A stretch of 64,000 nt of DNA from Caulobacter sp. SL161 (GCF_026672375.1 NZ_JAPPRA010000001.1:3472001-3536000), one strand, 5' to 3'. Positions 52,959-63,753 are shown, counted from the first letter of the stretch. Notes: a model not told the origin generated them from the sequence alone. Numbers and translations: made by a program.

Positions 52959-52995
52959 AGTGGTCAGCGGCCTGAACCGTCACGGATCATGGCGA

Positions 52996-53235
52996 GGGCC
53001 TGATGGACGCGGCAAAGGCTTAAGAGACACCTCGAGACAACAATTCCTCGTCATCCCGGCCGTAGCGTAGCGGAGAGCCGGGACCCAGGGGCGACCTCAC
53101 GGCGCTTGGCCCCTGGGTCCCGGGTCGGCTTCGCCGCCCGGGATGACGAGGGTGATTGCCGAGGCCTCTAGGAAACCGGGACCTGCTGACACTCGCGTCG
53201 TCATCAGGAAGGGTTTTGACCTCCCCTACGTCACC
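52996..53235. repeat. Duplicated segment, copy 2, with the GIY-YIG gene deleted
   Basis: GGGCCTGATGGACGCGGCAA followed by AGGCTTAAGAGACACC repeats the carA end and still reads GLMDAAKA-stop in frame (carA: [12 protein letters not shown]). The palindrome then follows reversed. After it, GAGGGTG runs straight into CCTCTAGGAAACCGGGACCT, equal to the last 24 bases of the GIY-YIG gene, so about 300 bp were lost. The right end matches 52577-52622. Confidence 0.85.
53050..53147. repeat. Family A intergenic palindrome, copy 6, inverted relative to copy 5
   Basis: Nearly the exact reverse complement of 52145-52242 while its flanks are in direct orientation. Because the ends are inverted repeats, recombination between them can flip the middle. 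Confidence 0.85.
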
Positions 53236-53269
53236 CGCGCCTATCCTTTGAAAAAGGGAGGACGCGGGG

Positions 53270-54007
<738 letters not shown>

Positions 54008-54020
54008 GGGGAGACGAAAA

Positions 54021-55061
54021 ATGAAAGCCCTGCGCTACCACGGCGCCCGTGACGTCCGCTACGAGAGCATGGACGATCCCACGCCCCAGTCGGACCGCGA
54101 CGCGATCGTCAAGGTCACCGCCTGCTCGATCTGCGGCTCGGACCTGCACATCTATCACGGCCATGGCTTCTCGGAGGACTTAGGCTTCTGCGTCGGCCAC
54201 GAGGCGGTCGGCGAGGTGGTCGAGGTCGGGCGCGGCGTCCAGCGGCTGAAGGTCGGCGACAAGGTCATGCTGCCGGCCGCCGTGGGCTGCGGGCGCTGCC
54301 GCTCGTGCCTGTCGGGCGTGATCCAGACCTGCGAGAACGGCCAGGGCGCCTGCTATGGCCTGTCGGCGCGGCTGCAGGGCTCGCAGGCCGAGGCCGTGCG
54401 CGTGCCGGCCGCCGACATGAACGCCGTGCCGGTGCCCGACGGCGTCTCGATGGACCAGGCGCTGATGATGACCGACGCTCTGGCCACGGCCTGGTTCGGG
54501 GCCCGCAACGCCGAGGTGAAGCCGGGCTCGAGCGTGGCGGTGATCGGGCTTGGCCCCATCGGCCTGATGGCGGTGGAGAGCGCCTATGTGATGGGCGCGC
54601 ACATCGTCTACGCCGTCGATCCTTTGCCTGCGCGACGCGCGTTGGCGGAGGAGGCCGGCGCCATCGCCCTGCACCCCGACGAGGCCCTGGCGCGGGTGCG
54701 CGAAGACACCAAGGGCCGGGGCCTCGACGGCGTGATCGAGGCCGTCGGCGGCGAGGCCACGGTCGACGCGGCCCTGCGCCTGGTGCGGCCGCGCGGCGTG
54801 GTCTCGGTGATCGGGGTGCAGCAGGCCAAGCGCTTCGCCTTCCCGCTGGAGCGCGCCTTCGGGGCGGGCCTGACCTTCCGGGTGGGAACCTGCTCGGTGC
54901 CCGAGGAGCTGCCGGCGCTGTTTCCGCTGGTCCGCTCGGGACGCCTGCGGCCGGAGAAGTACATCAGCCACCGCATGCCGCTCAGCGAGGGCGCCGAAGC
55001 CTATCGCCTGTTCGAGAGCCGCGAGGCCGGCGCGCTGAAAATGGTGCTGACGCCGGGGTGA
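54021..55061 (+). CDS. Zinc-dependent alcohol dehydrogenase, MDR family
   Basis: A 346-residue medium-chain dehydrogenase. Catalytic zinc ligands in ACSICGSDLH and VGHEAVGEVV; structural zinc Cys set GCGRCRSCLSGVIQTC; Rossmann fold with VIGLGPIGLMAVE. The pattern is that of the formaldehyde-dehydrogenase-like or secondary alcohol dehydrogenase group. It has GGGGAG 8 bp before its start and follows the SDR by 13 bp, so the two may act on successive carbonyl or alcohol groups. Substrate unknown. Confidence 0.92.
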   Translation: MKALRYHGARDVRYESMDDPTPQSDRDAIVKVTACSICGSDLHIYHGHGFSEDLGFCVGHEAVGEVVEVGRGVQRLKVGDKVMLPAAVGCGRCRSCLSGVIQTCENGQGACYGLSARLQGSQAEAVRVPAADMNAVPVPDGVSMDQALMMTDALATAWFGARNAEVKPGSSVAVIGLGPIGLMAVESAYVMGAHIVYAVDPLPARRALAEEAGAIALHPDEALARVREDTKGRGLDGVIEAVGGEATVDAALRLVRPRGVVSVIGVQQAKRFAFPLERAFGAGLTFRVGTCSVPEELPALFPLVRSGRLRPEKYISHRMPLSEGAEAYRLFESREAGALKMVLTPG

Positions 55062-55237
55062 GGCGCGCAAAAGTGGGGGCCGCCTCCCGCAAGACTAGGG
55101 GGCAAAGCGGGAGGCGGCGACCGGACGCCCGCTGCAATGGGGGGCGCTGGCAGGCGTCCGGCGGGCGGAGCCCATCGCCCGGACACATGCCCGGAAGGGA
55201 TGGACGGGCTCGAACCCGATCTCGTTGGTGCTGACGC

Positions 55238-55477
55238 TCAGACCTTCATGTCGAGCAGGGCGCCGGTCATCTTGTCGGCCGTGCGGACCACCGCCGCATT
55301 GGCCTTGAAGTCGGTGGACGCGCCGATCTGCTCGACGCGCTCCTTGGCGTAGTCGACGTCGCGGGGCTCGGCGTTCTTCTCGGCCTGCTGATCGCCGGCG
55401 GCGACGCGCTGGGCGCTGGCGCTGAGCCGGTCGGCGGCGGCGAGCATCCCCGAGGCGGCGATGGATAGGGCCTGCAT
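55238..55477 (-). CDS. Minimal flagellar rod/hook-family protein (79 residues)
   Basis: The N terminus (ALSIAASGMLAAADRLSASA) and the C terminus (FKANAAVVRTADKMTGALLD) match the two helices of domain D0 of flagellar rod, hook and FlgC-like proteins, but the whole central domain is missing; only about 25 residues join them. Proteins of this family build the axial flagellar structure. No flagellar genes are near. It could be an accessory rod protein, a competitor or a remnant. The ATG at 55477 directly starts the family motif. Confidence 0.75.
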   Translation of the reverse strand: MQALSIAASGMLAAADRLSASAQRVAAGDQQAEKNAEPRDVDYAKERVEQIGASTDFKANAAVVRTADKMTGALLDMKV

Positions 55478-55889
55478 GGACAGTGTCCTCTCTGCTTAGC
55501 GAGCGTTGTGCGGGCGGTTGGGTTAAGTCCTGGCGACGAGAGATGGTAAAATTCACGGCTCGGTGATGTTTTTTGCCACGCGTTAACCTCCAGGGCCTTC
55601 GATACGCCGCCGCAGAGGGGTGTGATCTGCCGCCGCCCGGGCCTCTGGCGGCCGGGGCGTGCGAGGGTTGCCACGCGCGCGGAAGCCCCTGGCGATAACG
55701 CCGGTCTTCGCGCCAAAACCTGCCCAAGATTACAAAACGTTCAGACTCCCCCGTCTCGACAAGCTGTCACAGGGTCGACATGGTTCGCCGCCGTCGCGGA
55801 CTTGGGGGTCTGCGGTGCGGGGATTGGGGCGGTCGCGCCTCCAACACCAAACATAATTTTGGCTACACGCCCGAGGAGCGTCTCAAGTC
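55478..55889. other. Gene-free stretch of 412 bp between the flagellar mini-gene and M28
   Basis: Divergent promoter region. It includes TTAACC (55579) and GGTTAAG (55518) words, possible CtrA half sites, but no full TTAA-N7-TTAA. GAGGAG before the M28 ATG is its ribosome-binding site. No gene was recognised. Confidence 0.45.
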
Positions 55890-57605
55890 ATGTCGTTTAT
55901 GCGTCGCGCCGCGCTCGCCAGCGCCGCCCTGCTCTTGGTCGCGCAACCGGTCCTGGCGGCCACGCCGCCCAAGCCGGTCGCCGCCCAGAAGGTGGCCCCG
56001 AAGGCGGTCAAGAAGGCTGCGCCGGTCTCGGACTTCACGCCGTCGGCGGAGATCATCAAGACCCACATGGCCTTCCTGGCCGACGACCTGCTGGAAGGCC
56101 GCGAAGCCGGCACGCGCGGCTATGACATCGCCGCCAACTATGTGGCCGCCCAGTACGCCCTGCTGGGCGTCAAGCCCGCCGGCGACAACGGCTCGTACCT
56201 GCAGCGCGTGCCGCTGATCTCGTTCCGCCCGGCCGGCGACGGCGCCATGACGGTGACCGGTCCCGACGGCCAGACCGTGGCCCTGACCTTCGGCGAAGAC
56301 TTCCTGCCCACGCCCCAGGCCCAGGCCGCCGACCTGACGGTGGAAGCGCCGGTCGTGTTCGTGGGCTATGGCGTGGTCGACGCCACCCGCAACCGCGACG
56401 ACTATGCGGGCCTGGACGTGAAGGGCAAGATCGTCGTCATGCTGGGCGGCGCGCCGGCCTCGATCCAGACCGAGGAACGCGCCCACCTCAGCAGCCCCAA
56501 CACCAAGCGCGCCGAGGCCGAAAAGCGCGGCGCGATCGGCGTGATCACCCTGTCGACGCCCAGCGGTGAAAAGCGTCGCCCGTTCAAGGCGGGTGTGGCC
56601 GGCATGAAGAGCTGGCGCGTGGTGTGGCGCAACGCCCAGGACGTCGGCGCCATCCGCGCGGCGGGCACGCCGTCGCTGGCCTCGCTGAGCCAGGCCGGCG
56701 CGGCCAAGCTGTTCGCCGGCGCGGCGGGCTCGCTGGAAACCGCCATGGCCGAGGCCGAGAAGCCGGAAGGCGCGGTCAAGGGCTTCAACCTGGCCACCAA
56801 GGTCAAGATCGAACTCAAGACCGAGATCCAGAAGAGCGAGAGCAGCAACGTCGTCGGCATGATCGAGGGTTCGGACCCGACCCTGAAGGCCCAGACGATC
56901 ATCCTGTCGGCGCACCTGGACCACATCGGGATCAAGCCGAACGCCAAGCCGGGCGAAGACGCCATCAACAACGGCGCGCTGGACAACGCCTCGGGCATCG
57001 CCACCCTGCTGGAGGTCGCGCGCGGCTTCAAGAACAGCAAGGTGCGCCCCAAGCGCTCGATCGTGCTGCTGGCCGTGACCGCCGAGGAAAAGGGCCTGGT
57101 GGGCTCGGACTACTTCGCCGTCCACCCGACCGTGAAGAAGGCCGACATCGCGGCCAATGTGAACCTTGACATGCCGGTCCTGCTGTATCCGTTCAGCGAC
57201 GTGATCGCGTTCGGCTCGGATCGCTCGACGATCGGCGAGGTGGTCAAGCACGCCGCCGGCCGCGTGGGCATCGGCGTCTCGCCCGATCCGCTGCCGGAAG
57301 AAGGCCTGTTCACCCGCTCGGACCACTACCGCTTCGTCGAGCAGGGCGTGCCGTCGGTGTTCCTGATGACGGGCTTCCAGAACGGCGGCGAGAAGGCCTT
57401 CACGACGTTCCTGAAGACCAACTATCACAACCCCGCCGACGACCTGAAGCAGCCGATCGACTACACGGCCGCCGCGCGCTTCGCGCTGGTCAACTACGAG
57501 ATCGCCCGCGAACTGGCCAACACCCCGGTGCGTCCGACCTGGAAGAAGGGCGACTTCTTCGGCGCCGCCTTCGCCCCGGCCGGCCACCCGTCGGCGGCGA
57601 AGTAG
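55890..57605 (+). CDS. Exported M28-family aminopeptidase with PA domain
   Basis: A 571-residue protein: signal peptide (residues 1-23, ending PVLA), Lys/Ala-rich linker, N-terminal helical part (MAFLADDLLEGREAGTRGYD), a protease-associated insert (about 145-240, VFVGYGVVDATRNRDDYAGL) and the M28 zinc peptidase domain. Metal ligands are in LSAHLDHIG, NGALDNASGIATLLE (Asp), VTAEEKGLVGS (Glu pair), NLDMPV and TNYHNPADD (His). Such enzymes remove amino-terminal residues from peptides in the periplasm. Ribosome-binding site GAGGAG. Stands alone, followed by a family A repeat. Confidence 0.93.
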   Translation: MSFMRRAALASAALLLVAQPVLAATPPKPVAAQKVAPKAVKKAAPVSDFTPSAEIIKTHMAFLADDLLEGREAGTRGYDIAANYVAAQYALLGVKPAGDNGSYLQRVPLISFRPAGDGAMTVTGPDGQTVALTFGEDFLPTPQAQAADLTVEAPVVFVGYGVVDATRNRDDYAGLDVKGKIVVMLGGAPASIQTEERAHLSSPNTKRAEAEKRGAIGVITLSTPSGEKRRPFKAGVAGMKSWRVVWRNAQDVGAIRAAGTPSLASLSQAGAAKLFAGAAGSLETAMAEAEKPEGAVKGFNLATKVKIELKTEIQKSESSNVVGMIEGSDPTLKAQTIILSAHLDHIGIKPNAKPGEDAINNGALDNASGIATLLEVARGFKNSKVRPKRSIVLLAVTAEEKGLVGSDYFAVHPTVKKADIAANVNLDMPVLLYPFSDVIAFGSDRSTIGEVVKHAAGRVGIGVSPDPLPEEGLFTRSDHYRFVEQGVPSVFLMTGFQNGGEKAFTTFLKTNYHNPADDLKQPIDYTAAARFALVNYEIARELANTPVRPTWKKGDFFGAAFAPAGHPSAAK

Positions 57606-57616
57606 GCACTTGGTGT

Positions 57617-57734
57617 GTCATCCCGGAAGCCTCGCAGAGGCTATCCGGGGCCCAGGGGTTGCAAGAGCGCTGCGCCCGCCGCCCCTGGGTCCCGGCTCTC
57701 CCCCCGGCTTTCGCCGGGTCCGGCCGGGATGACA
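57617..57734. repeat. Family A intergenic palindrome, copy 7
   Basis: TGTCATCCCGGAAGCC...GGCCGGGATGACA after the M28 gene; it ends about 80 bp before the DUF998 gene. Confidence 0.85.
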
Positions 57735-57816
57735 CGGTGTTTTGGTGGACGAGCTGGATTGACCCCGCCGCCGCCCCGCGCGATTTCTAGTCGCCTCTTC
57801 AATCAGGACTGATCTG

Positions 57817-58452
57817 TTGACCGCCCGCACCGGCGCCTACCTGAAGATCGGCGTGATCGCGCCGGCCCTGATGGTGGCCGACGTGTGGCTGGCCCAGCAG
57901 CTGTTCCCCGGCTTCGACGCGGGCGCCCAGTTCATCAGCGAGCTGGGCGGGCCCGAGGCCCCGATGCCCGAGATCTTCAACTACGGCATGGTGGTCGCCG
58001 GGATCGCGGGCCTGTTCGCCGGGGCGGGCTTCGCCCATGCGCTGGAGCACGCCGGCGGCCGGCGGGTGGTGTCGGCCTTTGCGGGCCTGTTCGTGGCCCT
58101 GACGGGTCTGGGCGCGATCTTCGCCGGCATCTTCCACTGGCCTGATCCGATGCACCGCGCCTGCGGCGTGGGGCTGGGCATCCAGTTCGCCCCGCTGTTC
58201 GCCGCCTGGGCGCTGTGGGGTAAGCCTGACTATCGGCGGCTCGCCCAGTTCTCGCTGGGCTGGTTCTTTGGGCTGTTGCTGGTCTTCGCCCTGCTGACCG
58301 GGGTGTGGAACGTGCGCACCGGCTACGATGTCGGCTACTGGCAGCGCGGCCACGCGTTCCTGGGCCTGCTGTGGCTGGGGATCGCCGCCTGGACCCTGGA
58401 GAAGGGCTGGCGCACGGCGGTCCGGGAAGAGATCGAAACCGCCTCGGCCTGA
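57817..58452 (+). CDS. DUF998 integral membrane protein, TTG start
   Basis: A 211-residue protein with six hydrophobic helices, matching DUF998 (ISELGGPEAPMPEIFNYGM near residue 45, then GLGAIFAGIFHWPDPMHR). The start is a TTG at 57817 with AGGA 9 bp upstream; no ATG or GTG gives the N-terminal helix. Function unknown; relatives are predicted membrane enzymes or transporters. It converges on the chemotaxis gene. Confidence 0.8.
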   Translation: MTARTGAYLKIGVIAPALMVADVWLAQQLFPGFDAGAQFISELGGPEAPMPEIFNYGMVVAGIAGLFAGAGFAHALEHAGGRRVVSAFAGLFVALTGLGAIFAGIFHWPDPMHRACGVGLGIQFAPLFAAWALWGKPDYRRLAQFSLGWFFGLLLVFALLTGVWNVRTGYDVGYWQRGHAFLGLLWLGIAAWTLEKGWRTAVREEIETASA

Positions 58453-58463
58453 GGCGGGCCGTT

Positions 58464-60671
58464 TCAGGCCGCGCGCCGCACGGCCCCGCGTCCCAGACGG
58501 AACCGCCCGACCAGCGACATCAGCCGCGCGCCCTGGCCCGCCAGGGCCTCGTCGGCGGCGCGGGCCTTCTCGACCATGGTCAGGTTTTCCTGGGTGAAGC
58601 GTTCGATCTCCGCGACCTCGGCGTTGACCGTCGTCAGGTCGCGGGCCTGGTCACGCAGCGACTCGGCGATGCGGTCGGCGGCCGCGTCGATGCCGACGAT
58701 GCGGCCCGCCACGCCGGTGAGCGCCGCGCCGGTGCGTTCGACCAGGGCCACCCCGGCCTCGACGCTGGCGCCGGACTCGCTGATCAGCCCCTTGATCTGA
58801 CGCGCGGAGTCGGCCGAGCGCTGAGCCAGGGCCCGGACCTCTTGCGCCACCACGGCAAAGCCCCGTCCCGCCTCGCCCGCGCGCGCGGCCTCGACCCCGG
58901 CGTTCAGGGCCAGCAGGTTGGTCTGGAAGGCGATCTCGTCGATCAGGCCCACAATGTCGCCGATGCGACGCGAGGAGGCGTCGATCTGGCCCATGGTCTC
59001 GGCGGCCTCGCCCACCACCGCGCCGCCCTGGTCGGCCTCGCCCCGGGCTGAGGCCACCAGGCGTCGGGTCTCGTCGGCGTCGGCGGCGGCGCCGCCCATG
59101 GCGCCGGTCACCGCGTTCAGCGAGCCGGCGGCCCGCTCCAGCCCCTGCGCCTGGCGCTGGGTGCGGCGCGCCAGTTCGCTGGAGCTCAGCGACAGGGTGT
59201 CAGCGGCTGAACCGATGGCGTCGGCGGCTTCGGCGATCTCGCCGATCGCCTGCTCCAGGCTTTCGACCGCGGTGTTGAAGTCGCGGCGCAGCGGCTCATA
59301 GACCGGCGCGAACGGACCGGCGATGCGGCGCGACAGGTCCCCGGCCGCCACGGCCGCCAGGGCCTCGCCGACCTGGCTGACCACGTCGGTCTGCTCGTCG
59401 ATCGACAGGGTCAGGGCCGCGGCGCGGTCGCGGTCGGCGTCGGCCGCGCGGCGCAGGCTGTCCTGCTCGTCGCGCAGGGCCTGGGCGCGCGCCAGTTCGA
59501 CCCGCAGGGTCTCCAGCGCCCGGGCGATCGAGCCGATCTCGTCGGCGCGCTCGGTCTCGGCCACCGGGCGGTCATAGCGGTTTTCGGCGAGGCCCTTGAC
59601 CGTCTCGCGCAGGGCCAGCAGCGGCCGGGCGATCAGGGCGCGCGAGGTCACCGCCAGCACGCCGAGCGCCGAAGCCAGCAGCACCAGACCCCCGATCGCC
59701 AGGCCCAGGGCCAGGCGGCGCGCCGGCGCCAGCAGGGCCGCCTCACTGACGTCGACGACCATGGCCCAGGTCGCGCCCGAGGCCAGGCGAACCGGCGCGA
59801 CCAGGCGTTGGGCGGTCCGGCCGTTCAGCGTCACGCCCGACACCACGGCGGGCTTACCGTCGGCCATCACCTGGCGAACCACGTCCAGGCCGGGGTCGGC
59901 ATAGGGCTTCATGCGCAGCGCCACGTCCGGGTGCGACACCCACAGGCCGCCCGGGGAGACCAGCATGGCGCGGCCGTCATTGAAGGGCTTCAGCGCGTTC
60001 AGCCGCGCGGCGATGTCGTCCAGGGCCAGGTCCGCGCCCATCACGCCGATCACCCGGCCGTCCGCGATCACCGGATGGGTGATCGAGGTCATCAGGACCT
60101 GCTTCTGGCCGCCGCCGTCGGCGACATTGTCGGAATAGGGCTCCATCACCGCCGGGCGGCCGCTGTTGAAGCTGGTCTTGTAGAAGTCCTCGCCGAACTC
60201 GCCGTCCTCGCCGCCCGAGATCGCCAGGCCCTGCCCCTCGCGCACCCAGTAGCCGATAAAGCGGCCGCTGGCGGTCGAGCCCAGCTCGGTCTTGCCGGCG
60301 AAGGCGGCGTCGTCGCCCAGCACATTCGGCTCGAACATCAGCCAGCCGCCCAGCATGGCGTCGGCGGCGCGGGAGACCGGCTTGAGCTGGGCCATATAGA
60401 CCGCGCGATCCCGCTGACCGGCTTCATAGCTGGCCGCGAACAGCGCCGCTGAGGATCGCACCACCGCGTCGGCGGCGTCGAGGTCGTTCTTGACGCCCTG
60501 GGCGCTCTCGCCGGTCATGCTGGCGGCGTAGCGCTCGGCCAGGTCTCGAACAGCGTCATTGCTGCTCCAGGCGATCAGCAGCGAGGCTGCGATCAACAGC
60601 GCGCCAAGGGCCCCGCCCCCGGCCGCCATCAGCTTCCCCGCCAGAGATAACCGCTTGAACGCACCGGCCAT
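58464..60671 (-). CDS. Methyl-accepting chemotaxis protein with periplasmic Cache-like sensor
   Basis: A 735-residue receptor. Helix 1 ([20 protein letters not shown]), a periplasmic dCache-like domain (about 35-310; [31 protein letters not shown]), helix 2 ([20 protein letters not shown]), HAMP, and a cytoplasmic MCP signalling domain with the hairpin tip [20 protein letters not shown]. dCache domains bind amino acids or carboxylates. The C terminus lacks a CheR-binding pentapeptide. The ATG at 60671 was chosen; 13 codons upstream there is another ATG without a ribosome-binding site. A second MCP gene lies at 61995. Confidence 0.92.
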   Translation of the reverse strand: MAGAFKRLSLAGKLMAAGGGALGALLIAASLLIAWSSNDAVRDLAERYAASMTGESAQGVKNDLDAADAVVRSSAALFAASYEAGQRDRAVYMAQLKPVSRAADAMLGGWLMFEPNVLGDDAAFAGKTELGSTASGRFIGYWVREGQGLAISGGEDGEFGEDFYKTSFNSGRPAVMEPYSDNVADGGGQKQVLMTSITHPVIADGRVIGVMGADLALDDIAARLNALKPFNDGRAMLVSPGGLWVSHPDVALRMKPYADPGLDVVRQVMADGKPAVVSGVTLNGRTAQRLVAPVRLASGATWAMVVDVSEAALLAPARRLALGLAIGGLVLLASALGVLAVTSRALIARPLLALRETVKGLAENRYDRPVAETERADEIGSIARALETLRVELARAQALRDEQDSLRRAADADRDRAAALTLSIDEQTDVVSQVGEALAAVAAGDLSRRIAGPFAPVYEPLRRDFNTAVESLEQAIGEIAEAADAIGSAADTLSLSSSELARRTQRQAQGLERAAGSLNAVTGAMGGAAADADETRRLVASARGEADQGGAVVGEAAETMGQIDASSRRIGDIVGLIDEIAFQTNLLALNAGVEAARAGEAGRGFAVVAQEVRALAQRSADSARQIKGLISESGASVEAGVALVERTGAALTGVAGRIVGIDAAADRIAESLRDQARDLTTVNAEVAEIERFTQENLTMVEKARAADEALAGQGARLMSLVGRFRLGRGAVRRAA

Positions 60672-60781
60672 CTTCACGCCCCCAAACTCTACTGTGGCGG
60701 GAGAAGGCATGGTAAATCTTGCTGAACCTTGAACGTCGGGCCATCGTCCAGGGGCGCAGGATAAAAAAGGGCTCGCTCCAG

Positions 60782-61444
60782 ATGATCATTGTTCACCATC
60801 TTAACAATTCGCGCAGTCAGCGGGTGCTTTGGCTGCTCGAAGAGCTGGGCTTGCCCTACGAGATCAAGCGCTATCAGCGCGACGCCAAGACCATGCTGGC
60901 GCCGCCGGAGCTCCGGGCGATCCATCCTCTGGGCAAGTCGCCGGTGATAACCGACGGCGACACGGTGCTGGCCGAGACCGGCGCCATCGTCGAGTACATC
61001 ATCGCCATGTACGGCGGCGGCCGACTGATGCCGACGCCGGGCACGCCCGAGCGCCTGCGCTACACCTACTGGCTGCACTATGCCGAGGGCTCGGCCATGC
61101 CGCCGCTCCTGATGAAGCTGGTGTTCACCGCCCTGCCCGCGCGCGCGCCCGGCCTGATGCGCGGCGTGGTCAAGTCGATCGCCGCTCGGGCCCTGAAGGG
61201 CTTCGTCGATCCGCAGCTGAAAGCCCATATCGACTACTGGGAGGCGGAGCTGGCCAAGTCGACCTGGTTCGCCGGCGCGGAGCTGACCGGAGCCGACATC
61301 ATGATGAGCTTCCCGCTCGAAGCCGCCGCCCAGCGCGCCGGCGCCGCCGAACGCCCCAGGATCAAGGCGTTCCTCGACCGCATCCACGCCCGCCCGGCCT
61401 ATCGGCGGGCCCTCGAGCGCGGGGGACCTTACGACTACGCCTGA
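60782..61444 (+). CDS. Glutathione S-transferase family protein
   Basis: A 220-residue GST: N-terminal thioredoxin-like domain ([20 protein letters not shown], cis-Pro in [10 protein letters not shown], glutathione contact [14 protein letters not shown]) and an all-helical C-terminal domain. The Ser/Asn near the N terminus acts in place of Tyr. Start at the ATG 60782, because the conserved domain begins two residues later; the frame is open upstream without family match. Likely detoxification or glutathione-dependent reduction; specific substrate unknown. It is divergent from the MCP gene. Confidence 0.9.
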   Translation: MIIVHHLNNSRSQRVLWLLEELGLPYEIKRYQRDAKTMLAPPELRAIHPLGKSPVITDGDTVLAETGAIVEYIIAMYGGGRLMPTPGTPERLRYTYWLHYAEGSAMPPLLMKLVFTALPARAPGLMRGVVKSIAARALKGFVDPQLKAHIDYWEAELAKSTWFAGAELTGADIMMSFPLEAAAQRAGAAERPRIKAFLDRIHARPAYRRALERGGPYDYA

Positions 61445-61641
61445 CGCCTGACCGCGGGCGGGCCGCTCCAGAGCGGCGGCGGACGCGCGGGCGCAGTCCG
61501 ACTTGATCGAGATCAAGCCCCTCATTTCGAGTGCGGCGAAACGCCGCCGTTGACAGAAATTAACCGTCCGAAAAGGGGGATGCGTGACGTTGTCCACACG
61601 GATGGTGCGGTCAATCCCCCGTCCGGTGGAGAACGCACCCT

Positions 61642-61998
61642 GTGAGCACGCCAGTCCCGAGGACCCGCCGTTTCGCTGCGGTCGTCAGGCCGCTCGCGTT
61701 CTCAACCCTGGGCATCATCCTGAGCCTTTTCGCGGCAGTGGCTGTCGACGCCCAGCCGCGTACGCCCGGTCGCGTGGCGGCGGTGTTCCCGCCCTGGTGG
61801 GACGACGCACGCGTGGTCGCCAGCGCCGGAACCGCCGGCGACATCGCCGGGGCCGGCGGCGCGTCCTTCATCGTCATCCTGCGCGGCGACCCCGCCACGC
61901 TGAACCAGCGCGCCCGGACCGCCGGCGCGTGGCTGTTACTGGATCCCGCCCTCGCCGGTGCGTGCGCGCGTCCGGCTTCGGAGCCTGTGTCGTCATGA
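61642..61998 (+). CDS. Hypothetical exported or membrane protein coupled to an MCP gene
   Basis: A 118-residue protein with GTG start (GGAG 14 bp upstream). One hydrophobic segment ([24 protein letters not shown], residues about 15-38) acts as a signal or anchor; then [18 protein letters not shown] and [12 protein letters not shown]. No known family, but the FPPWW motif and the codon usage look genuine. The stop overlaps the ATG of the chemotaxis gene by 4 bp (ATGA), so translation is coupled; it may support the receptor. Confidence 0.65.
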   Translation: MSTPVPRTRRFAAVVRPLAFSTLGIILSLFAAVAVDAQPRTPGRVAAVFPPWWDDARVVASAGTAGDIAGAGGASFIVILRGDPATLNQRARTAGAWLLLDPALAGACARPASEPVSS

Positions 61999-63599
61999 AC
62001 GTCAACTTCTCCAACCTCGACGCCCAACGCCAGATCGGCGGCAAGCTGATCATCGCCCTCGCCTGGCTGCTGATCCCGATCGTGCTGGGCGCGCGCCTGG
62101 CCGTGCAGGCGCCCATCCTGGGGCTCTCGATCGCCGCGGTGCTGGTCGCCACGGGCGCGACCCTGGCCTGGAAGTTCGCCGGTGGAGGATCTGGCGGACG
62201 CGCCATGGTGGGGGTCGCGCTGATGGCGCAGGTCTCGCTGCTGGTCGCGGCCCTGGGCGGTCACGCCTGGCAGGCCGACATGCACATGGCCTATTTCGCG
62301 GCCCTGGCCCTGCTGGTCGTCTATTGCGACTGGATGGTGATCGCCGCCGCCGCCGCGACAGTGGCCGTGCATCACCTGGGCCTGTCCTATCTGGCGCCCA
62401 GCCTGGTGTTTCCGGGCTCGGCCAATCTGGGCCGCGTCATTGTCCACGCCGTCATCCTGATCGTCGAGGCCGCCGCCCTGATCGCCGTCACCGCCAGCGT
62501 CAACAGTATGTTCGCCATCGCCTCCTCGGAGCGGGCCAAGGCCGAGGACGCCGTCGGCGAAGCGCGCGCCGCCAATGACGCCGCTGAGACCGCGCACCGC
62601 CAGCAGGAAGAGACCCGCGCCCGCGCCGCTACAGCCAGCGAGCGCGAGGCGGCCCAGCGCGACGACGCGGTCGCCGCTCTTGGCCAGGGCCTGTCGCACC
62701 TGGCCCGCGGAGACCTGACCCTGCGCCTGACAGAGCGCTTCGCCGAGGCCTATGAGCCGCTGCGGAGCGACTTCAACACCGCCGCCAGCCGGCTGGCGGA
62801 CGCCCTTTCGGTGATCGAACAGCGCGCCAGCGGCGTGCGCGCCAACGCCGACCAGATCGCCGACGCCACGATCAACCTGTCGCGCCGCACTGAGAGCCAG
62901 GCCGCGAGCCTCGAGGAAACCGCTGCGGCCATGGACGAGATCACCGCCACGGTCAGCCAGACCGCAAGCGGCGCCAACAAGGCCGCCGACGTGGTCAGCC
63001 GCGCCCGCGACGACGCCCGCCGCTCGGGCGAGGTGGTCGAGCAGGCCGTCTCGGCCATGACCGTCATCGAGGAGTCCTCGCAGTCGATCAGCCAGATCAT
63101 CAGCGTGATCGACGAGATCGCCTTCCAGACCAACCTGCTTGCCCTCAACGCCGGCGTCGAGGCCGCCCGCGCGGGCGAAGCCGGACGAGGCTTCGCCGTC
63201 GTCGCTCAGGAAGTCCGGGCCCTTGCCCAGCGCTCGGCCGAGGCCGCCAAGGAGATCCGCACCCTGATCTCGAACTCGACCCAGCAGGTCGAGGCCGGCG
63301 TCAACCTGGTGGGGCGAACCGGCGAGGCGCTGGAACGGATCGTCGCCCAGATCGCCGAGATCGACGGCCTGGTTTGCAACATCGCCGCCTCGGCCCAGGA
63401 GCAGGCCAACGGTCTGGCCCAGATCAACGGCGCGGTGAACCAGATGGACCAGGTGCTGCAGGAGAACGCCGCCATGGTCGAGGAGACCTCGGCCGCCACC
63501 CAGACCCTGAACACCGAAGCCACGCAATTGGCCGAGTTGGTGCGTCAGTTCGATCTGCCCCGGGGTCATGTCGAGCAGCCCCAGCGACGGGTCGCCTAG
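61995..63599 (+). CDS. Methyl-accepting chemotaxis protein with multi-helix membrane sensor
   Basis: A 534-residue receptor. Instead of a periplasmic domain, residues 15-180 form about five or six hydrophobic helices ([58 protein letters not shown]), so the stimulus may be sensed in the membrane, e.g. redox or proton state. A HAMP-like part and the MCP domain ([20 protein letters not shown]) follow. No CheR-binding pentapeptide. Overlaps the preceding small gene by 4 bp. The tip region is nearly identical to the other MCP in this window. Confidence 0.92.
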   Translation: MNVNFSNLDAQRQIGGKLIIALAWLLIPIVLGARLAVQAPILGLSIAAVLVATGATLAWKFAGGGSGGRAMVGVALMAQVSLLVAALGGHAWQADMHMAYFAALALLVVYCDWMVIAAAAATVAVHHLGLSYLAPSLVFPGSANLGRVIVHAVILIVEAAALIAVTASVNSMFAIASSERAKAEDAVGEARAANDAAETAHRQQEETRARAATASEREAAQRDDAVAALGQGLSHLARGDLTLRLTERFAEAYEPLRSDFNTAASRLADALSVIEQRASGVRANADQIADATINLSRRTESQAASLEETAAAMDEITATVSQTASGANKAADVVSRARDDARRSGEVVEQAVSAMTVIEESSQSISQIISVIDEIAFQTNLLALNAGVEAARAGEAGRGFAVVAQEVRALAQRSAEAAKEIRTLISNSTQQVEAGVNLVGRTGEALERIVAQIAEIDGLVCNIAASAQEQANGLAQINGAVNQMDQVLQENAAMVEETSAATQTLNTEATQLAELVRQFDLPRGHVEQPQRRVA

Positions 63600-63606
63600 A
63601 CTGCGG

Positions 63607-63635
63607 CGCGGCGCCCTTTCGCGCCGCGCCGTTGC
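63607..63635 (+). terminator. Hairpin after the chemotaxis gene
   Basis: GGCGCGGCG-N8-CGCCGCGCC, a 9-bp GC-only stem starting 7 bp after the stop codon. There is no T-run, so it may be a weak terminator. Confidence 0.5.
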
Positions 63636-63753
63636 AAGCTCAAGCTTGGCCCCCTTGCGTTACGGGAACCGGGCGCCTATCCTCCCAGCCCCCGGTTGTG
63701 CGCGCCCGCGACTGGAAGATCTTCCTCCCAAGGCGTCCGAGCTAAAATCCGCA

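Larger units (their letters stand above)
52577..53269. other. Stretch of 693 bp between GIY-YIG and SDR genes
   Basis: Contains the right end of duplication copy 1, a single-copy part (52623-52995) with a small membrane-protein gene, and duplication copy 2 (52996-53235) with its palindrome. The short SDR leader follows. A TTGACA word at 52663 has no good -10 partner. Confidence 0.65.

Noticed and set aside
55199..55225. tRNA-like T-arm sequence (GGGTTCGAGCCC on the minus strand)
   Set aside because: The stem does not continue to five pairs with a seven-base loop, and no acceptor, D or anticodon arm can be formed from the neighbouring bases.
55478..55889. Sigma-54 or CtrA promoter for the flagellar mini-gene
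   Set aside because: TGGCAA and TTAACC words are present, but neither the -12 GC element nor the paired TTAA-N7-TTAA could be found.
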